Source: Candidatus Aminicenantota bacterium
GTDB taxonomy: Bacteria > Acidobacteriota > Aminicenantia > Aminicenantales > Aminicenantaceae
Length of the DNA: 5,794 nt
Direction of reading: 5' to 3'
Assembly: GCA_030615975.1 (NCBI GenBank)
Contig: JAUWYH010000107.1
Span: forward strand, 1-5,794
The position numbers were made by a program, and so were the translations under genes. Shown here in pieces: positions 1 to 5,794 of the stretch (positions within the stretch are counted from its first letter, which is position 1; each line of letters opens with the position of its first letter). The notes below the pieces were generated by a model. It saw only the letters and a program-made list of their open reading frames with translations. It was not told the DNA's origin and did not search any database.

Positions 1-1
1 T

Positions 2-865
2 TTTGAAGTCAAGAATGGAGAAATATTCGGCTTCCTGGGACCTAACGGAGCAGGAAAGACTACGACTATCTCTATGATTTCTGGACTTCTCAAGCCTGAC
101 GCTGGAAAGATCTTCATTGATTCTCTCGATTTAGAAAGCAACCTCAAAAAAATTAAGAAACTCATGGGAGTAGTGCCTCAAGAGATGGCTTTCTATGAGG
201 AGCTCTCAGCAAAAGAAAACTTGTTTTTTTGGGGAAAGCTTCAAGGAGTCGGGAGAAAAATTCTGGAAGAGCGAATCCAATATTATATGGAAAAGACAGG
301 ACTGGAGGGAAGAGAGAACGAACCGCTAAAAAAATACTCAGGAGGCATGAAAAGGCGAATAAACCTTACTATAGGTTTGATTCACCAACCAAAGCTACTG
401 CTTCTCGATGAACCAACCCTTGGAATCGATGTCCAAACCAAGCTCAACGTTTATGAAATTATCAAAGAAGCTTCTTCTCGGGGAACAACTATTCTTTATA
501 CCACCCACAATATGCAGGAAGCTGAAGAACTTTGCCACCGCATAGCGATTTTAGATCAGGGCAAGATTTTAGCTATAGGAACTGTAGAGGAGCTAATTCA
601 AATTGTAGGAGAGAAAGATATCATTCTCATCAGCGGAAAATTCGCTGCCGATCAGGGACAAAGAGTCATCTCAGCCTTTAAAGACGCAGCTGTTCTCTCT
701 TTGAAAGAAGGAAAAATTGTTCTCACCCTAGAGACATCACAAAGAATGCCCCTTCTTCTTGAAGAGTTTTTTAAAGAAGGCATTACCATCGACGATGTCT
801 CCATAAAACAGCCAAATTTGGAAAGCGTTTTCCTCAAACTCACTGGAAAGGAATTGCGGGAGTGA
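2..865 (+). CDS. ABC exporter ATPase subunit (5' truncated by window)
   Basis: This is the nucleotide-binding subunit of an ABC-2 type exporter; it hydrolyses ATP in the cytoplasm to drive the two permeases encoded next. The reading frame is open from base 2, and the first codons (FEVKNGEIFGFLGPNGAGKTT) begin well inside the fold, so about 25 N-terminal residues and the start codon lie off the left edge. All core motifs are present in order: Walker A GPNGAGKTT (38-64), Q-loop glutamine (179-181), ABC signature SGGMK (338-352), Walker B LLLLDEPT (395-418), D-loop GID, and switch histidine in TTHNM (506-508). After the core comes a C-terminal regulatory segment of the DrrA/CcmA-like (DUF4162) kind, ending in the typical LESVFLKLTGKELRE. 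Its stop overlaps the next start by 4 bases (GTGA), which implies translational coupling. All catalytic residues are intact. Family assignment is firm; the substrate (drug, lipid or peptide) is unknown. Confidence 0.96.
   Translation, partial: FEVKNGEIFGFLGPNGAGKTTTISMISGLLKPDAGKIFIDSLDLESNLKKIKKLMGVVPQEMAFYEELSAKENLFFWGKLQGVGRKILEERIQYYMEKTGLEGRENEPLKKYSGGMKRRINLTIGLIHQPKLLLLDEPTLGIDVQTKLNVYEIIKEASSRGTTILYTTHNMQEAEELCHRIAILDQGKILAIGTVEELIQIVGEKDIILISGKFAADQGQRVISAFKDAAVLSLKEGKIVLTLETSQRMPLLLEEFFKEGITIDDVSIKQPNLESVFLKLTGKELRE
847..852 (+). promoter_or_regulatory. Ribosome binding site for GTG-started permease gene
   Basis: AAAGGA lies 9 bases before the GTG at 862, inside the end of the ATPase gene. 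It supports the GTG start, which gives a short cytoplasmic N-terminus (MKNIFHLVQKDFRRKWRNP) typical of ABC-2 permeases. No in-frame ATG occurs near enough upstream to compete. Confidence 0.6.
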
Positions 866-2112
866 AAAATATCTTCCATCTAGTACAAAAGGATTTCAGA
901 AGAAAGTGGAGAAACCCTGTTGTCATCATAGGATTTATGCTTATTCCTGTTTTATTCACTTTTATTTTCGGGCTGGTTTTTGGTTCCTCAGAAGAAGAAA
1001 TCCTGCCTCAAGTTTCCGTTTTAGCAGTTGATAATGATAAGAGCTTTCTTTCAGAATTTTTCCTCAGTTCTTTAACACAAGGAGATTTGAATAAACTCAT
1101 CAGCCTCGAAAAGGTGGAAGAGGAACAAGGGCGTAAACTTATAAATAGAGGAAAAGCCTCTGCCCTCCTTATCATCCCCGAAAATTTTGAAAAAAACATC
1201 TGGGAAGGCAAGAACACAGAGATCCTTCTTCTCAAGAATCCTTCTGAGCAGTTCCTGCCTCAAATCGTAGAAGAGATCTCAGATATTGCTTCCCTTCTTC
1301 TATCCTCCCTGTTTTCTGTTTTTTCCGACGAACTGACTCTTGTAAAGGGTTTTGTAGACAAGAGAGAATTTCCCGATAAGGATATCTCCTCCCTTTCTGT
1401 TCAGATCAAAAACAGAATTGAAGGTATATCCAAATATGTCTTTCCTCCAGTTATTTCCTTGAAACAAAGAACATTTAAAGAGGAAAAGGGAGAAAACATC
1501 TCCCTCTCTATTCACAGCTATATTCTCCCTGCGATGGCCATAATGTTTCTCCTGTTTATCTGCAATGTAGTATTTGAAGATATACTGAGGGAAAAAGAGT
1601 CAGGGACACTGCTTCGGATGACAGTATCCCCTTTGAAATTATCTGAATTTATCTGGAGCAAAACAATCACTTCAGCCATGATAGGAATACTCTGTACTCT
1701 CATCTTAGTCGGACTGGGAAGAATCGTTTTCTCCATTCGTTGGGGGAATCCTTTTTTAATCGTTGTTATTATCTTCAGTCTGAACATCATGATAGCCGGG
1801 TTTATATCTTTTATTTACTCCTTCATCCGCACGGAAAGACAGGCTGGAGCCGTGCTTTCTTCGGTCATAATTATCATGTCACTTCTTGGAGGAAGTATGA
1901 TGCCCGTAGAAAATTTTCCTCCTTTTATCCGCAATTTTTCCAAGCTGACATTGAATTACTGGGGTATCAAAGCTTTTCACAAGGCCATGCTAAATACACC
2001 TTTAAAAGAGATTGGTCCTATTCTTTTTGGGATGGTTTTTGTTGGCATTGTCTTTTCTGTTGTGGGCTCCCATTTTATGAATAAGACTTTGAAAAAAGGC
2101 TTGTTTAAATGA
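862..2112 (+). CDS. ABC-2 type exporter permease, first subunit
   Basis: This 416-residue integral membrane protein is probably one half of the exporter's transport channel, paired with the next gene product. By eye there are six membrane helices: about 19-41, 220-238, 268-290, 298-322, 328-346 and 385-404. Between helices 1 and 2 lies an external domain of about 178 residues, with VSVLAVDNDKSFLS near 51-64 and ALLIIPENFEKNI near 101-113, both typical of the ABC2_membrane_3 (YhgE/YbhS-like) class. The cytoplasmic stretch REKESGTLLRMTVSPL (243-258) is the conserved coupling region expected to contact the ATPase. Translation starts at GTG, overlapping the ATPase stop by 4 bases, and the stop overlaps the next ATG by 4 bases. 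The protein is full length for the family, with no frameshift. Cargo cannot be predicted. Confidence 0.93.
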   Translation: MKNIFHLVQKDFRRKWRNPVVIIGFMLIPVLFTFIFGLVFGSSEEEILPQVSVLAVDNDKSFLSEFFLSSLTQGDLNKLISLEKVEEEQGRKLINRGKASALLIIPENFEKNIWEGKNTEILLLKNPSEQFLPQIVEEISDIASLLLSSLFSVFSDELTLVKGFVDKREFPDKDISSLSVQIKNRIEGISKYVFPPVISLKQRTFKEEKGENISLSIHSYILPAMAIMFLLFICNVVFEDILREKESGTLLRMTVSPLKLSEFIWSKTITSAMIGILCTLILVGLGRIVFSIRWGNPFLIVVIIFSLNIMIAGFISFIYSFIRTERQAGAVLSSVIIIMSLLGGSMMPVENFPPFIRNFSKLTLNYWGIKAFHKAMLNTPLKEIGPILFGMVFVGIVFSVVGSHFMNKTLKKGLFK

Positions 2113-3239
2113 CCTTCTGGACCATTGCCCTGAATGATTTAAAGCTCACAGTCAAGGACAAAATGTTCTTTTTCTGGCTTCTCGTTTTTCCTCTCCTCTT
2201 TGCCTTGATATTTGGCCTTGCTTTTCGTGAATCTTCACAAGAAATGCGAAAAGTGGCCCTGAATGTTCTGGATAAAGATAAAAGTTTCCTTTCTCAAACC
2301 TTGATAAAAGAGCTTTCGAACGAAAAATACGTGGTGAATGTCTTAACCAATGAGGAAGAAAGGAAAAGAAGAACTCTTATCATCCCTAAGAATTTCTTCC
2401 AGAATATCTTAGCTGGGAAAAAAGTTGAGCTCGTTCTAGAAAGAGAATCAGGGAGCAACATGGAGGCATCCCAGGCAGCTTATTCTAATGTTTTAAAAGC
2501 TATCATCAAGATACTAACAAAATTGGTTTCACTGGCTCCCCAAAATGAAAGAGAGCTTGAAAATAAATATAACGAACATAAATTAGAAAGACTTATATCC
2601 CTCAGAACAGAAATGGCGGGAAAACTGCAAACCATTCCTTCTGGTTTCAATCATGCGATTCCAGCCGTATCAGTGATGTTCATCCTCTTTACCGTCCTTA
2701 TGTATGGAGGAATTAACCTGCTCCAGGAACGAAGAGCGGGTCAATTGGAAAGAATCTATTTAAGCCCTGCCACTTTTTCTTCCATCATAGGAGGAAAATG
2801 GATCAGTCGGCTTCTCCTCGGAATGCTCCAGATTGTTGTTCTTTTTTTGGCAGGAAAAATTCTCTTTAAGACTTATCTCGGGAATTCCATCCTGTCGCTT
2901 TTACTTGTGGCGCTTTTCTTCTGTGGAACCATTGCCGGGATGAGCATTTTGTTTGGGAGTTTTATCAAGAAAGAAGAAGTGCTTATCATTTTTAATATCC
3001 TAATTGCCAATCTTATGGCATCTTTAGGTGGATGCTGGTGGCCTTTAGAATTAGCTCCTCGGGGCATACGGATATTAAGCTTTATCTTTCCCACTGGGTG
3101 GATCATGGATGCCTTTCATAAATTAATCTTTTTTGGCTATAACCTGGAATCCATCCTTCTCCACATTTTTATACTCTTTCTCTTCACTATGGTTTTTCTC
3201 GTCTTAGCCGTGAAATTCTTTAAATTAAGAAAAACGTAA
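2109..3239 (+). CDS. ABC-2 type exporter permease, second subunit
   Basis: This 376-residue membrane protein has the same plan as the preceding permease: helix 1 at about 19-38, an external domain of about 145 residues, then helices at about 184-204, 231-253, 260-283, 290-308 and 347-369. The two permeases are paralogues. Both carry a DKDKSFLS/DNDKSFLS motif after helix 1, a LIIP(E/K)NF..NI..GK segment in the external domain, and an ER/EK..G.L.R...SPL-type coupling loop (here ERRAGQLERIYLSP, 207-220). They differ widely elsewhere, and this one has the shorter external domain, so they probably form a heterodimer around the single ATPase. The ATG start overlaps the previous stop (ATGA), with AAGG at 2096-2099 as ribosome binding site. 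It is the last gene of block 1 and ends in TAA followed by another in-frame TAA three bases on. Confidence 0.93.
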   Translation: MTFWTIALNDLKLTVKDKMFFFWLLVFPLLFALIFGLAFRESSQEMRKVALNVLDKDKSFLSQTLIKELSNEKYVVNVLTNEEERKRRTLIIPKNFFQNILAGKKVELVLERESGSNMEASQAAYSNVLKAIIKILTKLVSLAPQNERELENKYNEHKLERLISLRTEMAGKLQTIPSGFNHAIPAVSVMFILFTVLMYGGINLLQERRAGQLERIYLSPATFSSIIGGKWISRLLLGMLQIVVLFLAGKILFKTYLGNSILSLLLVALFFCGTIAGMSILFGSFIKKEEVLIIFNILIANLMASLGGCWWPLELAPRGIRILSFIFPTGWIMDAFHKLIFFGYNLESILLHIFILFLFTMVFLVLAVKFFKLRKT

Positions 3240-3247
3240 TAAACTCG

Positions 3248-3274
3248 CCTGGTAAAATAGACCTTAGGGATTTT
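3248..3274 (+). terminator. Possible weak terminator after exporter operon
   Basis: CCTGGT (3248-3253) can pair with ACC (3261-3263) plus AGG (3266-3268), with a 7-base loop and a 2-base TT bulge. A short TTTT run (3271-3274) follows. The place is right, just after the last permease stop, but the stem is short and bulged and the T-run is minimal and overlaps the promoter -35 box. Read-through into block 2 is quite possible. Confidence 0.25.
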
Positions 3275-3301
3275 GACACTTCTTATTTGATATGATAAAT
3301 T
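3273..3301 (+). promoter_or_regulatory. Candidate sigma70-type promoter for block 2
   Basis: A perfect TTGACA box (3273-3278) is followed after 17 bases by TAAATT (3296-3301, 4 of 6 matches to TATAAT). A better -10 match, TATGAT (3291-3296), has the extended TG motif one base before it (3288-3289) but sits only 12 bases from the -35 box, so it would have to act as an extended -10 site. Either reading would start RNA roughly 45-55 bases before the ATG at 3351. This is the only gap in the window large enough for a promoter, and it precedes a gene family unlike block 1. No operator-like inverted repeat was seen near it. Confidence 0.42.
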
Positions 3302-3350
3302 CTTAAATGTCTAACTGAAAGAAAAGCCTCGGTATAAGACAATTGAAAGA

Positions 3351-4448
3351 ATGGATTTTAAAAAAGATTCATATTTAGAAGAGGTTGCAGATGATATTGA
3401 TCGGCTGATCACTCTTGATATAAACAGGCGGGGCGTCATTCAAATTCTCTATCGTGCTGCCCGGGAAAAAATGGGTGGTCCTCTTGTCCTGGCAGGATCC
3501 AGGGCTCTTGATGAAGCAGTAACGCCTGGTTCTGTGGTGTTGATTGCTACAGGCTGGCCAGATCGTCCTTGGGTGACACCTGAAATTGGCGAGTTGGATG
3601 GTCCGCCAGGAGCAGGACTTCTTGCTCGGAATCTCCACAGGACTTTAGGAGCTGTCCCTATTTTCCTGATTGAGGAAGAATTAAAGCCTGCTATGGAAGC
3701 AACCGCTCGTGCTGCAGGATTTGCAGTCCTTCCTCCTGATAAGGCTATAGAAGCATTCCGTTCACCAGCTCCTCTTCATGCAGCCTCTGTTCTGAGTTTT
3801 CCCAAAGACGTATCCAGGGCAAGAGAAGAATCTCTGCGCTTGATCAACATCTTTTCTCCTACATCCATTATTTCTGTCGAAAAGGGAAGTGCAAACGCGA
3901 AAGGAATTATTCACAATTCCCGCGGCCAGGATACTACTGAGTGTATGGCCAAGGTAGATGAGCTGATGGAGGAAGGGCGTAGAGCAGGAATTGTAACAAT
4001 TGGAATAGGTGATGGGGGGAATGAGATTGGAATGGGAACGATTGGTGATGCGATTCGGAAACATGTCCCTTATGGTGCCCGCTGCAACTGCCCATGCGGA
4101 TCGGGCATTGCTCCTGCTGTTTCCACAGATGTGCTTGTAGCATCTAGTGTTTCTAACTGGGGATGTTATGGTATTGCAGCCTGTATGTCGGTCTTGAAAT
4201 CTATGTCAGATGCACTTCATGATGAAGCTATGGAGCTTCGAACCTTACGTGAAGCTGCCGATGCTGGGCTTATTGATGGTAGCACTGGATATGTTGATCC
4301 TGGAGCCGACGGAATAGCTGCAAATACCCATGCAGCAATCATCACCCTCCTCAGACAGGTAGTAAAGAATGCCCTCTCACCGGCAGGTCTAGCCTTGGAA
4401 ACAGGGGGTTTTAAGCCTTCCGCTGGCAAAGAAAAAAAGCAAAAATAA
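3351..4448 (+). CDS. DUF4392 / D-glutamate cyclase-like protein
   Basis: This 365-residue soluble protein resembles the DUF4392 family, the C-terminal domain of vertebrate D-glutamate cyclase, which converts D-glutamate to 5-oxo-D-proline. Family-like features in order are: a helical start with RRGVIQILYRAARE and GGPLVLAGSRA (to 52), ATGWP (66-70), LDGPPGAGLLAR (82-93), the SVEKGSANAKG...RGQD stretch (175-194), the hallmark GIGDGGNEIGMG (218-229), and VSNWGCYGIAA (267-277). There is no signal peptide or membrane helix. The start fits the family N-terminus, and an in-frame stop lies at 3312-3314; GAAAG just before the ATG is a poor, too-close ribosome site. Unusual is a CNCPCG cluster at C245, C247 and C249, which could bind a metal. 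The neighbour 17 bases downstream encodes an amide synthetase-like protein, so both may act on one amino acid. Family call is good; actual substrate, stereochemistry and direction are unknown. Confidence 0.82.
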   Translation: MDFKKDSYLEEVADDIDRLITLDINRRGVIQILYRAAREKMGGPLVLAGSRALDEAVTPGSVVLIATGWPDRPWVTPEIGELDGPPGAGLLARNLHRTLGAVPIFLIEEELKPAMEATARAAGFAVLPPDKAIEAFRSPAPLHAASVLSFPKDVSRAREESLRLINIFSPTSIISVEKGSANAKGIIHNSRGQDTTECMAKVDELMEEGRRAGIVTIGIGDGGNEIGMGTIGDAIRKHVPYGARCNCPCGSGIAPAVSTDVLVASSVSNWGCYGIAACMSVLKSMSDALHDEAMELRTLREAADAGLIDGSTGYVDPGADGIAANTHAAIITLLRQVVKNALSPAGLALETGGFKPSAGKEKKQK

Positions 4449-4450
4449 GA

Positions 4451-4458
4451 AAGGGGAG
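4451..4458 (+). promoter_or_regulatory. Strong ribosome binding site for asparagine-synthetase-like gene
   Basis: AAGGGGAG lies 7 bases before the ATG at 4466. It fixes that ATG as the start and so makes residue 2 Ser, the position of the catalytic Cys in glutamine-using relatives. Lying only a few bases after the previous TAA, it indicates co-transcription of the two genes. Confidence 0.75.
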
Positions 4459-4465
4459 AAAACGG

Positions 4466-5794
4466 ATGTCAGGAATTGCTGGAATAGCTCTTCCAGGGAA
4501 AAGATCGCTTGTCGAGCAAATGCTGGATAAGATAACCCACAGAGGGAGGGCTGGGCGTGAAATTATGGAGAACGGGAGTGCGACCCTAGGCTTAGTTTAC
4601 TCTGAGATTCAAACTAGTTCGATTCCACGGATGAGAGAGGAATATACAGTAGAAGATGAGGCAGAGAGTGGTCATTCAGCATCAGCTCGAGTAGAAGATG
4701 GCAATGTTATTCTTATACGGGACCAACTTGGAGTTGCCCCTCTTTATTATGGTTTTGATCAGGATGAGATTCTCTGTTTTGCTTCTGAGGTCAAAGCTTT
4801 ATTGGGGCATTGCTCTGGAATCAGGGCTGTTCCTGCAGGCTGCAAATTTATCGGGGAAAGCTTGGAGCCGTATTTTAGGCTGGAAAAACAAGTGCCTGTC
4901 GATGAAAGTCCTGAAAGAATAGCCAAGGAATTACGTCAGCGTCTGATTGCCTCCGTAGAAAAGCGAATTAATATGGGAGGGATAGTCGGCTCGTGGCTCT
5001 CAGGAGGTCTTGACTCAAGCACAATGGCAGCTCTTGCTCGGCCTTTCTTGAGCAATCTGCCTACATTTGCATCGGGATTACGCGGTGCTCCTGATTTGGA
5101 ATATGCACGAGAAGTGGCTGATTTTATCAAAGCAGAACATCATGAGGTCATCGTTAGTTTTAACGATTTAATTACTGCTTTGCCCGATGTCATTTACCAC
5201 CTTGAATCGTTCGATGCTCTTCTTGTCCGCTCAAGTGTCGCCAACTATTTGGTTGCCAAAAGAGCATCAGAGTATGTCAATTCAGTATTTTCTGGGGAAG
5301 GAGGCGATGAGCTTTTTGCTGGGTATATATATCTCAAATCGATAGATAAAGGAAAATTGGCCGATGAATTGATTGATATCTCAAATCGATTGCAAAACAC
5401 AGCCCTTCAGCGTGTCGATCGGAGCGCATCCGCTTTTGGGATTGTCGCTCATGTTGTATTTTTGGATCCGGATGTTGTCGATTATGCACTCCGTATTCCT
5501 GTCGATCTTAAGTTGCGGGATGGTGTGGAGAAATGGATTCTGCGCAGAACAATGGACGGAAAGCTTCCGGATCGAGTTTTGAACAGAAGCAAGGCAAAAT
5601 TCTGGGATGGTGCTGGAGTTGGAGAGTTGATCTCAGACTTCGCGGATAAGAAGATTACAGATAGCGACTTCAGCCGCGAACGCATCCTTCCAAACGGATG
5701 GGTAATTAACACAAAAGAAGAGCTGATGTACTACAGGATTTTTAAAGAACGTCTTGGGGAGCTGGAAGATCTCTCCTGGATGGGCCGGACAAAG
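4466..5794 (+). CDS. Asparagine-synthetase-like protein with dead glutaminase domain (3' end off window)
   Basis: The frame stays open for 443 codons to the window edge. Residues from about 150 on form an AsnB-type synthetase domain, which activates a carboxylate with ATP (releasing pyrophosphate) and forms an amide. It has the pyrophosphate loop SGGLDSS (179-185), SGEGGDELFAGY (276-287, with E278 and D281) and K376 in NRSKAKFWDG, which lines up with the catalytic Lys of E. coli AsnB. The N-terminal domain is relic-like: it starts MSGIAGI instead of MCGIAGI, so the nucleophilic Cys is Ser; HRGPD is replaced by HRGRAG; and the NGEIYN-type glutamine-binding segment is absent. RDQLGVAPLYYG (85-96) survives. 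SGGLDSS sits about 50 residues earlier than in E. coli AsnB. The end (KEELMYYRIFKERL...) matches the AsnB C-terminal helix region, so few codons are probably missing. It is likely ammonia- or amine-using. The product could be asparagine, or another amide or lactam as in beta-lactam synthetase relatives. Confidence 0.88.
   Translation, partial: MSGIAGIALPGKRSLVEQMLDKITHRGRAGREIMENGSATLGLVYSEIQTSSIPRMREEYTVEDEAESGHSASARVEDGNVILIRDQLGVAPLYYGFDQDEILCFASEVKALLGHCSGIRAVPAGCKFIGESLEPYFRLEKQVPVDESPERIAKELRQRLIASVEKRINMGGIVGSWLSGGLDSSTMAALARPFLSNLPTFASGLRGAPDLEYAREVADFIKAEHHEVIVSFNDLITALPDVIYHLESFDALLVRSSVANYLVAKRASEYVNSVFSGEGGDELFAGYIYLKSIDKGKLADELIDISNRLQNTALQRVDRSASAFGIVAHVVFLDPDVVDYALRIPVDLKLRDGVEKWILRRTMDGKLPDRVLNRSKAKFWDGAGVGELISDFADKKITDSDFSRERILPNGWVINTKEELMYYRIFKERLGELEDLSWMGRTK
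5329..5390 (+). repeat. 15-base direct repeat inside the synthetase gene
   Basis: ATATCTCAAATCGAT occurs at 5329-5343 and again at 5376-5390, 47 bases apart. The copies are read in different frames (Y-L-K-S-I in the first, D-I-S-N-R in the second), so protein constraint does not explain the match. The intervening protein segment has nearly the same length as in E. coli AsnB (one residue shorter), which speaks against a recent insertion between the copies. Confidence 0.7.

Noticed and set aside
1740..2084. A 114-codon open frame on the + strand inside the first permease gene
   Set aside because: It lies wholly within the permease in another frame, has no good ribosome site, and its translation is rich in aromatic residues and His without any recognisable domain. 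The permease frame has clear family motifs over the same bases.
3762..4143. Reverse-strand open frames of about 70-100 codons opposite the DUF4392 gene
   Set aside because: They mirror a strongly conserved coding region, contain no recognisable motif and have low-complexity Ser/His/Pro/Cys-rich translations typical of antisense shadows.
4466..4480. Sequencing error or wrong start hiding a true MCGIAG
   Set aside because: TCA needs two changes to become a Cys codon, the ribosome site fixes this ATG, and other glutaminase motifs are also missing, so the loss is not confined to one codon.
4698..4922. A 74-codon open frame starting at 4698, as if a separate small gene followed the DUF4392 gene
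   Set aside because: It is out of frame with the continuous 443-codon synthetase frame, which has family motifs on both sides and across this stretch (RDQLGVAPLYYG).
5329..5390. CRISPR-like or mobile-element repeat
   Set aside because: There are only two copies, inside a conserved protein-coding region of nearly normal length, with no third unit and no inverted ends.
4466..5794. Lasso-peptide cluster (cyclase of the asparagine-synthetase family plus ABC exporter)
   Set aside because: No precursor peptide, leader peptidase or recognition-element gene is visible, and the DUF4392 neighbour has no place in such clusters. The exporter is the ABC-2 two-permease type rather than the usual single fused transporter.

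Overview
The window carries five genes, all on the + strand, in two blocks separated by one gap of about 110 bases. Nothing supports a tRNA, rRNA, CRISPR array, insertion sequence or attachment site. Purine-rich Shine-Dalgarno sites, a perfect TTGACA box and 4-base stop/start overlaps fit a bacterium with compact operons. I cannot name the lineage, and an archaeon is not excluded for the second block. Base composition is moderate. Single 60-base lines counted by hand gave 42% and 38% GC in the first block, and 40%, 57%, 53% and 50% in the second, so the second block seems somewhat richer in GC.

Block 1 (2-3239) is an ABC-2 type exporter operon. It holds an ATPase that lacks its N-terminus because the window begins inside it, followed by two different but related membrane permeases. 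Each gene overlaps the next by 4 bases. One ATPase with two permeases, each having one N-terminal membrane helix, a large external loop and five further helices, is the layout of the YbhF/YbhS/YbhR and LnrLMN kind of drug/lipid exporters. The cargo cannot be read from the sequence.

The gap (3240-3350) holds a weak hairpin that may end block 1, then a sigma70-like promoter that probably drives block 2.

Block 2 (3351-5794) is a two-gene unit. The first gene encodes a DUF4392 / D-glutamate cyclase-like protein. Seventeen bases after its stop, behind a strong ribosome binding site, starts an asparagine-synthetase-like protein that runs off the right edge at codon 443, probably near its natural end. 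This second protein is the most unusual object here. Its ATP-dependent amide-forming domain is intact, but its N-terminal glutaminase domain has Ser in place of the catalytic Cys and lacks the glutamine-binding middle part. It therefore should not use glutamine and may use free ammonia or another amine. Its acceptor-side motifs also differ from standard AsnB. A cyclase acting on a glutamate-like substrate next to a glutaminase-dead amide synthetase suggests an undescribed small amino-acid modification pathway. This is inference from gene order and motifs, not proof.
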